The notes below the pieces were generated by a model. It was given only the letters and a program-made list of their open reading frames with translations. It had not been told where the DNA came from and made no database searches. A program made the translations under genes and the position numbers. From Pseudomonadota bacterium (GTDB taxonomy: Bacteria > Pseudomonadota > Alphaproteobacteria > Azospirillales > Azospirillaceae): DNA of 13,639 nucleotides. Of the stretch, positions 8,258 to 13,639 are shown in pieces. The DNA lies in NCBI GenBank assembly GCA_023416455.1, contig JAEZHQ010000201.1, forward strand, positions 1 through 13,639. Reading direction: 5' to 3'. The stretch's first letter is position 1, and each line of letters begins with the position of its first letter.

Positions 8258-8893
8258 TCAGGCCACGGCGTCGGCGCTGCGCCGGCAATGCAGCAGGCTG
8301 AACAGGCCGAAGGGCGGCACCGTCTCCACCGTCTCCACCGTCAGGCGCGAACCCGACATCAGCGTGTCGAGCGTGAAGTCCGGCCGCCAGCCGAGCTTCT
8401 TGGAGAAGGGAGCCATCCAGCCTTCGACCGAGCGGCGGATGCCCGGCCGGTCGGCGGCGAAATGGTTGACGATGAGGATGTCGCCGCCCGGCCGGCAGAC
8501 CCGCTCCAGCTCCGCCATGGTCCCCTGGGGGTCGGGGACGACGGTCATCACATACATGGCGACCACGAGGTCGAAGCTGCCGTCGGCGAAGGCCAGCCGG
8601 CCGGCGTCCATCTCCAGCAGCCCCTCGACATGGTCCAGCCCTTCGCGCGCCACACGCTCCTGGGCGACGCGCAGCATGTCGGTGGACAGGTCGATGCCGA
8701 CCACCCGGTTGTCCCGGCGGTAATCCGACAGGGAAATGCCGGTGCCCACCCCAACCTCAAGAACACGCAGGCCGCCCCGCCGGTTGATCCACGCGACGCC
8801 CGCGTGCCGGCCCGACGCCAGGAGGTTCCCGAACACATGATCGTAAAATCGGGCGTAGCGCCGGTAGGCGGCGCGGATGGAATCGGCGTCCAT
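8258..8893 (-). CDS. pmtA: SAM-dependent methyltransferase, PmtA-like (phosphatidylethanolamine N-methyltransferase)
   Basis: A 211-aa class I methyltransferase, the usual PmtA length. The SAM-binding motif VLEVGVGTGISL is at residues 44-55, the acidic end of strand beta-2 in VVGIDLSTDML (64-74), MDAGRLAF at 95-102 and FDLVVAMYVMTVVPDP at 107-122. It lacks membrane helices. The N-terminal pattern YRRYARFYDHVFG...GR, the VVPDP and ELERVCRPGG segments, VNHF (142-145) and LGWRPDF (167-173) match the Rhodobacter/Sinorhizobium-type PmtA enzymes, which methylate phosphatidylethanolamine towards phosphatidylcholine. The ATG at 8893 has GAGGAG 5 bases upstream. It seems monocistronic; dcp ends 271 bp upstream with a hairpin between. 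Methyltransferase fold is certain; phospholipid substrate is likely; a quinone methyltransferase is the main alternative. Confidence 0.8.
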   Translation of the reverse strand: MDADSIRAAYRRYARFYDHVFGNLLASGRHAGVAWINRRGGLRVLEVGVGTGISLSDYRRDNRVVGIDLSTDMLRVAQERVAREGLDHVEGLLEMDAGRLAFADGSFDLVVAMYVMTVVPDPQGTMAELERVCRPGGDILIVNHFAADRPGIRRSVEGWMAPFSKKLGWRPDFTLDTLMSGSRLTVETVETVPPFGLFSLLHCRRSADAVA

Positions 8894-9115
8894 GGGTCTC
8901 CTCGGTCTTGCTCCAGCCGCGACCATAACGGCCTTTCCTCAAGCATGAAAGCCGTCCGCGGGCAAGGGTTCCCGACGCAATCCCACCGGTGGACGCCGGT
9001 CCCCACTCTTGCGATGGGGCGGCCGGGCCTTCCAGCCTCCGGAGCGCGAGACGGTCCGCTGTCATGCGGCCCTTTCGCGCAGTGCCGCGCCATGGACCGC
9101 CGGGTTTGAAGCCGA

Positions 9116-9157
9116 GGCGCCCGATTGGAAGCCATTCGGGCGACACAATCGGGCGCC
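9116..9157 (-). terminator. Hairpin just downstream of dcp, possible terminator
   Basis: GGCGCCCGATTG (9116-9127) and CAATCGGGCGCC (9146-9157) are a perfect 12-bp inverted repeat with an 18-base loop, 7 bp beyond the dcp stop codon. No clear T-run follows on the minus strand, so Rho-dependent or mRNA-stabilising roles are as likely as intrinsic termination. Nothing else coding is seen in 8894-9164. Confidence 0.5.
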
Positions 9158-9164
9158 ATGGGCA

Positions 9165-11222
9165 TCAGGCATCCACCAGCCCCCGGTGCCGAAGCAGCGC
9201 CTCGGTCCGCGGCTCCCGGCCGCGGAAGGCGACGTACAGCTCCATGGGGTCGCGGGTGTCGCCGGCCGCGTAGATGTCCTTCAGCCGCGCCGCCAGCCCG
9301 GGGTCGAAGAGGTCGCCGGCCTCGGTGAAGGCGTCGTAGCCGTCGGCGTCCAGTACCTCCGCCCAGAGATAGGCGTAGTAGCCGGCGGCGTAGCCGCTTC
9401 CGGCGAACAGGTGCTGGAAATGGGCCGGCCGGTGGCGCACCGCGATCTCCGCCGGCATGCCGATCCGCTCCAGCACCGCGCGCTCGAAGGCCGCCGGGTC
9501 GAGGCCGCCCTCCCCCGCGCCATCGGCGGTGCCGGCGTCGGCGCCGAGAGTGTGGAAGGCGAGGTCCAGCAACGCCGCCGCCGTGTACTCCACGGTGGCG
9601 AAGCCCTGGTTGAAGGTGCGCGCGGCCAGCAGGCGGCGCAGAAGATCCTCGGGAATCGGCTCCCCGGTCCGGTGATGGCGGGCGTAGGCCCGCAGCGTCT
9701 CCGGCGCGCTCATCCAATGTTCGTACACCTGCGATGGAAACTCCACGAAGTCGCGGCGCACCGCGGTGCCGGACTGCGAGGGGTAGCGCACGCGGCTGAG
9801 CAGGCCGTGCAGGGCGTGGCCGAACTCGTGGAACAGCGTCTCCGCGTCGTCGAAGCTGAGCAGCGTCGGCTCGCCCTTGGCGAAGTTGTTGTTGTTCACG
9901 ACGATGGGGCTGACGGGGCCGTCGAAGCTTTCCTGGATGCGGTAGCTGCTCATCCAGGCGCCCGAGCGCTTGGAGGGGCGGGCGTGGTTGTCGTGCAGGA
10001 ACAGCCCGACATGGGCGCCGTCGGCGTCGCGCACCTCGTAGACGCGCACGTCCGGATGGTAGACGGGCAGGTCGGCGCGCTCGGTGAAGGTGACGCCGAA
10101 CAGGCGGCCCGCGGTGTCGAAGGCGGCGCGGACCATGGCGTCCAGGACGAAGTAGGGCTTCACCTCCGCCTCGTCGAGGTCGTAGCGCGCCTGGCGAACC
10201 TTTTCCGCGTAGTAGCGCCAGTCCCAGGCGGCGATCGGCTCGTTCAGCCCGTCGGCGCGGGCGCTCTCCTGGAGTTCCGCCCGCTCGGCCGCGGCCTTGC
10301 GCTTGGCGGGCTCCCACACCTGGAGGAGCAGCCGCTCGACCGCCGCCGTGTCCTTGGCCATGCTGTCGTCGAGCTTGAAGTCGGCGTAGGTGGGGTAGCC
10401 GAGCAGCCGCGCCTGCTCGGCGCGCAGCGCAACGATCTCGCGGATCAGCGGCCGGTTGTCGTGGGCGCCGTCCTGCTCGCCCCGCCTCGTCCAGGCTTCG
10501 TAGGCGTGCCGGCGCAGGTCGCGGCGGGCCGAAAAGGTCAGGAACGGCTCCACCGAGGAGCGGGCCAGCGTGATGACACAGCGGCCCTCCAGCCCGCGCT
10601 CGGCCGCCGCCTGGGCCGCCGCGGCGCGCGCGAAGTCGGGCAGGCCGTCGAGGTCGCCCTCATCGAGGACGAGCTGCCACGCCTTCTCGTCGTGCAGCAC
10701 ATTCTGGCCGAACAGCGTGTGCAGCGTCGCCAGCCGCTCGGAGATGGCGGCCATGCGCGCCTTGGCCTCGGGCGCCAGACGGGCGCCGCTGCGTACGAAG
10801 CCCAGGTACTGGCGTTCCAGAAGGCGGCGCTGGTCGGTGGCCAGGTCCAGCGTCTGGCGGCGGTCGTGGAGGTCGGCGACCCGCGCGAAGAGCGCCGGAT
10901 CCAGCGCGATGCGCATGGAATGCTGGGCGAATTTCGGCGCGTAGTCGCGCGCGATCGCCTCAAGCTCGTCGCTGCTGTGGCTGGAGTTCAGGTTGAAGAA
11001 GACGTTGGCGACGCGGTCGAGCAGGCGGCCGGCCCGCTCCATGGCCTCGATGGTGTTGGCGAAGGTCGGCGGCTCGGGGTTGCCGGTGATCGCCTCGATC
11101 TCGGCCAGATTCTCGGCCATGCCCCGGTCGAAGGCGGGCGGGAAATGGTCGGGGCGGATGCGATCGAAGGGCGGCAGGCCGAAGGGGGTGGTCCAGGTCT
11201 CGAAGAAGGGGTTGTCGGTCAT
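9165..11222 (-). CDS. dcp: Peptidyl-dipeptidase Dcp (M3 family zinc metallopeptidase)
   Basis: A 685-aa enzyme that removes dipeptides from the C-termini of peptides, helping to recycle peptides from protein breakdown. The zinc-binding motif HEFGH is at residues 465-469 and the third ligand Glu494 in DFVEFPSQVYEHW; family context FHEFGHALHGLL, GSGYAAGYYAYLWAEVL and the tail LLRHRGLVDA are intact. The N-terminus (NPFFETWTTPFGLPPFDRI, PAFDRGM, FANTIEAMERAG) and VYHPDVRVYEV follow E. coli Dcp rather than oligopeptidase A as I recall them. Length matches Dcp (about 680 aa). The ATG at 11222 has GAGGA upstream; an in-frame extension to 11372 is open but low-complexity and without a ribosome site. 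No signal peptide: cytoplasmic. Confidence 0.92.
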   Translation of the reverse strand: MTDNPFFETWTTPFGLPPFDRIRPDHFPPAFDRGMAENLAEIEAITGNPEPPTFANTIEAMERAGRLLDRVANVFFNLNSSHSSDELEAIARDYAPKFAQHSMRIALDPALFARVADLHDRRQTLDLATDQRRLLERQYLGFVRSGARLAPEAKARMAAISERLATLHTLFGQNVLHDEKAWQLVLDEGDLDGLPDFARAAAAQAAAERGLEGRCVITLARSSVEPFLTFSARRDLRRHAYEAWTRRGEQDGAHDNRPLIREIVALRAEQARLLGYPTYADFKLDDSMAKDTAAVERLLLQVWEPAKRKAAAERAELQESARADGLNEPIAAWDWRYYAEKVRQARYDLDEAEVKPYFVLDAMVRAAFDTAGRLFGVTFTERADLPVYHPDVRVYEVRDADGAHVGLFLHDNHARPSKRSGAWMSSYRIQESFDGPVSPIVVNNNNFAKGEPTLLSFDDAETLFHEFGHALHGLLSRVRYPSQSGTAVRRDFVEFPSQVYEHWMSAPETLRAYARHHRTGEPIPEDLLRRLLAARTFNQGFATVEYTAAALLDLAFHTLGADAGTADGAGEGGLDPAAFERAVLERIGMPAEIAVRHRPAHFQHLFAGSGYAAGYYAYLWAEVLDADGYDAFTEAGDLFDPGLAARLKDIYAAGDTRDPMELYVAFRGREPRTEALLRHRGLVDA

Positions 11223-11254
11223 CAGGTCCTCGTGGTGATCGCACCCCATGTGGG

Positions 11255-11291
11255 GGCCTGCTCCCGCCCGTGCAAAGGGCGGGGGCAGGCC
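11255..11291 (-). promoter_or_regulatory. Long hairpin in the leader of dcp
   Basis: Arms 11255-11269 and 11277-11291 pair over 15 bp with one G-T wobble and a 7-base loop (GTGCAAA on the plus strand). The hairpin lies 33 bases upstream of the dcp start, between it and the hydrolase stop. It has no T-run, so it may end hydrolase transcription in a Rho-dependent way, protect the dcp mRNA, or act as an attenuator. Confidence 0.45.
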
Positions 11292-11324
11292 AGGATACAC
11301 CGTTTCGCGGGGACCTCCGCCCTG

Positions 11325-11354
11325 TTTGCTCCCTTGCCATTTGCTCCCCTGCCG
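11325..11354. repeat. Two tandem 15-bp units upstream of dcp
   Basis: TTTGCTCCCTTGCCA (11325-11339) is followed by TTTGCTCCCCTGCCG (11340-11354), two differences. No coding role is evident; the position, about 100 bp upstream of the dcp start, would allow a regulatory one. Confidence 0.6.
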
Positions 11355-11429
11355 TTCCCGGGAAAACGGCATCGCCCGGTGGCCGGTCGCCCTTCCGCCC
11401 CCCGGACGCCGGGCGGCCGCTCCGTAGTC

Positions 11430-12413
11430 CTATGCGTCGAGGTGATGGCGCACCGCCTCGGCGGCGCGGGTCACGGCGCGGTCGGCGGCCGTGACGAAAC
11501 GGGTCATGGTGGCGAAGGAGTGGGGCAGCCGCTCGTACACCGCCAGCTCGTGCGGGACCCCGGCCCGGCCCAGCCGCTCGGCAAGGCGCAGGCTGTCGTC
11601 GCGCAGGCAGTCGAGCCCGGCGGCGAGCAGCAGGAGCGGCGGCAGCCCGCGAAGGTCGGCCAGCAGCGGCGCGGCGCGCGGATCCCGCGTGGGGGTGGCG
11701 GTGCCGAGATAGCGTTCCCAGTACCAGCGCATGCGCGCCGTGGTCAGGCCGTAGCGACCGTCGCCGTAGCGGCGGTGGGAGTCGGTGTCGAAGTCGTGGG
11801 CGAACATGCCGTAGAACAGCAGGCCGAAGGCGACGCGCGGCCCGCCCGCCGCGCGTGCGGCGAGCGCTGCGCCGAGGGCGAGGTTGGCGCCCGCCGAATC
11901 CCCGCCGACGGCGATGCGTTCCGGATCCAGCCCGTGCGCCGCCCCCTCCCGCACCACCCAGTCCAGGGCGGCCCGCGCTTCGGCGTGCTGGTGGGGGAAA
12001 CGGTGTTCCGGGGCGAGGCCATAGGACACGGCGCACAGCGCGGCGCCGCTTCGCACCGCCAGCAGGCGGAGCAGCCGGTCGTGGGTGTCGACGCTGTTCA
12101 CGGCGAAGCCGCCGCCATGGAAATAGACCAGGACCGGCAGCCGCGCGGCCCCGCGGCCGGCCGGGCGGACCAGCCGCAGCCGCAGCCGCCCGGCCGGCCC
12201 GGCCGTGGTCACGTCCCGCAGGACCGCCGCGGGCACCGCGTCGGGGCCGCCGTTGATGAAGTGGTGGATGCGCTCCGCCGCCGCGCGCGCCTCGGCCAAC
12301 GGCAGGGCCAGCGGGTCGGCGGGGATCAGGCCCTGCCGGGCGATCGCGTCGTTCAGGCCGGCGACCTGCGGGTCGAGGTGATCCAGGGCGGCCAACCGGT
12401 CGGCGTCCGGCAT
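11430..12413 (-). CDS. Alpha/beta hydrolase, HSL-family (GDXG) carboxylesterase/lipase-like
   Basis: A 327-aa esterase of the hormone-sensitive-lipase family, probably cytoplasmic since no signal peptide is seen. The oxyanion motif HGGGF is at residues 99-103, the nucleophile in GGDSAG at Ser173, the catalytic Asp in GLDCLRDD (Asp268), and the His in LPHSF (His298), so the full triad is present. An N-terminal cap region (residues 1-60) rich in helix includes INGGPDAVPA. Length is typical (300-330 aa). The ATG at 12413 has GGAGGA 6 bases upstream and gives MPDADRL; an in-frame open extension reaches 12533 but contains no comparable ribosome site. It begins 119 bp after the stop of the half-GroES gene and may share its promoter. 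Natural substrate unknown; short-chain acyl esters are usual for the family. Confidence 0.88.
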   Translation of the reverse strand: MPDADRLAALDHLDPQVAGLNDAIARQGLIPADPLALPLAEARAAAERIHHFINGGPDAVPAAVLRDVTTAGPAGRLRLRLVRPAGRGAARLPVLVYFHGGGFAVNSVDTHDRLLRLLAVRSGAALCAVSYGLAPEHRFPHQHAEARAALDWVVREGAAHGLDPERIAVGGDSAGANLALGAALAARAAGGPRVAFGLLFYGMFAHDFDTDSHRRYGDGRYGLTTARMRWYWERYLGTATPTRDPRAAPLLADLRGLPPLLLLAAGLDCLRDDSLRLAERLGRAGVPHELAVYERLPHSFATMTRFVTAADRAVTRAAEAVRHHLDA

Positions 12414-12532
12414 GGCATCCTCCGTCGTGGCGGGGAAAGGAGGCGGTGGCGCAAGCCGGCGCATTGACGGCGTCCACGGTCGCCCGGCCGTATGACCCTC
12501 GCGCCCAGCGCTGCGCACGGTGCCGCCGGGCA

Positions 12533-12691
12533 TCAGGCGTCGAAGCCGCGGGCGCCGGGTCCGGCCGCGATCACCACCCCTTCCTGGGGCTTCTTCTTCG
12601 CGCTGCCCGGGATGATCATCCCACCCTTGCTTTTCTCCTCCTGCCGGAGGCGGCGGACCACGACGCGGTCATGCAACGGCCGGAAAGACAT
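12533..12691 (-). CDS. Half-length GroES: N-terminal part of co-chaperonin only
   Basis: The 52-aa product begins MSFRPLHDRVVVRR and runs through EEKSKGGMIIPGSAKKKP to EGVVIAAGPGAR, then ends GFDA and a TGA. This follows GroES residues 1-48 without a gap, including the mobile loop that grips GroEL: M25-I26-I27 stands exactly where E. coli GroES has I25-V26-L27. The second half (normally about 45 residues, 'VKAGDRVLFGKWSGTEVKI..' and the C-terminal strand) is missing, and no frame downstream restores it. The codon use is normal, a ribosome site (GAGGAGCGGAG) precedes the ATG, and a good promoter lies upstream. It may be a decayed duplicate or a short protein that binds GroEL without closing the ring. 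There is no groEL next to it. Confidence 0.7.
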   Translation of the reverse strand: MSFRPLHDRVVVRRLRQEEKSKGGMIIPGSAKKKPQEGVVIAAGPGARGFDA

Positions 12692-12720
12692 CGGTTCTCC
12701 GCTCCTCGTCCCGGTGGGCG

Positions 12721-12739
12721 CGCCGGGCGGCGCCCGGCG
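12721..12739 (-). promoter_or_regulatory. GC-rich hairpin in the 5' leader of the half-GroES gene
   Basis: CGCCGGG-N5-CCCGGCG (9-bp arms CGCCGGGCG and CGCCCGGCG around one base) lies between the predicted transcription start and the ribosome site. No CIRCE element (TTAGCACTC-N9-GAGTGCTAA), common upstream of groES, was seen. Confidence 0.35.
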
Positions 12740-12760
12740 GCATTCAACACAGAAGGAGAG

Positions 12761-12788
12761 CCTATATCGGCATAATCTCTATCGTCAA
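12761..12788 (-). promoter_or_regulatory. Sigma-70-like promoter for the half-GroES gene
   Basis: Minus strand: -35 TTGACG (12783-12788), 16-base spacer, -10 TATAGG (12761-12766), in a strongly AT-rich region. The start site would be near 12754, giving a leader of about 63 bases. Confidence 0.5.
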
Positions 12789-12862
12789 TATGCGTTATTG
12801 ATTCATTATTTAACTGGCATGATATGTTGTTATGCCGGCGCGCCGGGCAATCATAGATTTGT

Positions 12863-12891
12863 TTGACAAATATGAATTTGCCGCGTAGCGT
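12863..12891 (+). promoter_or_regulatory. Possible sigma-70 promoter for acuI
   Basis: A perfect -35 TTGACA (12863-12868), 17-base spacer and a weak -10 TAGCGT (12886-12891). The leader to the GTG start would be about 90 bases. The region 12692-12988 is otherwise non-coding and holds the two back-to-back promoters. Confidence 0.4.
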
Positions 12892-12988
12892 CGCCTCACA
12901 ACGGGTCCCTGGGCAGGCCACCGACGCCGCCCTTCGCACCGCGCCCGCATCCACCAACAATTGTCCCATAGCAGGGAGGAACCCAACC

Positions 12989-13639
<651 letters not shown>

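Noticed and set aside
8321..8341. Short tandem CCGTCTCCA repeat
   Set aside because: It lies within the methyltransferase coding sequence and simply encodes VETVETV; no separate function is indicated.
9009..12467. Plus-strand open frame of 1,152 codons
   Set aside because: It lies antisense to dcp and the hydrolase, both of which carry complete catalytic motifs on the minus strand. Its translation is a repetitive G/R/V/A/Q-rich mirror of their codon bias.

Overview
The window is very GC-rich DNA from an alphaproteobacterium. The gene set (ThuEFGK-type sugar importer, PmtA-like methyltransferase, Dcp peptidase, AcuI/YhdH reductase) and the codon use fit the Rhodospirillales, most likely an Azospirillum-like genome. 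This placement is inferred from gene content, not from a marker gene. No rRNA, tRNA or CRISPR array was seen.

Left half (1-6650, minus strand): an ABC importer for a disaccharide of the trehalose/maltose type, in the order thuE (binding protein), thuF and thuG (permeases), thuK (ATPase, cut by the left edge). thuE and thuF overlap by 7 bases. thuF and thuG are separated by a 2,691-bp insertion (1743-4433). The insertion is bounded by imperfect 37-bp terminal inverted repeats (30/37 identical) and an exact 5-bp duplication, CTCTT (1738-1742 and 4434-4438). Inside are the C-terminal end of a Tn3-type transposase next to the left repeat and the C-terminal end of a serine resolvase next to the right repeat. 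Between them lie an intact 255-aa gene of unknown function, a twice-frameshifted gene for a small secreted protein, and a fragment resembling the C-terminus of an efflux membrane-fusion protein. The element therefore looks like a decayed Tn3-family transposon that can no longer move by its own enzymes. Without it, thuF and thuG would be 51 bp apart across a purine-rich spacer (minus-strand sense).

Middle (6871-8893): a plus-strand gene, divergent from thuE, encodes a GYF_2-RDD membrane protein with a short tandem-repeat linker. It converges on a minus-strand PmtA-like methyltransferase, with GC-rich hairpins between them.

Right part (9165-12691, minus strand): Dcp-type M3 peptidase, an HSL-family alpha/beta hydrolase, and a 52-codon gene encoding only the N-terminal half of GroES, including the GroEL-binding mobile loop. 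The half-GroES gene has its own good promoter, which may also serve the hydrolase. On the other side of the same AT-rich intergenic region, acuI/yhdH starts on the plus strand and runs off the right edge.

The most notable observations are the fully delimited Tn3-like insertion inside the sugar-transport operon and the half-length GroES. I see no evidence for a wholly new defence or biosynthetic system.
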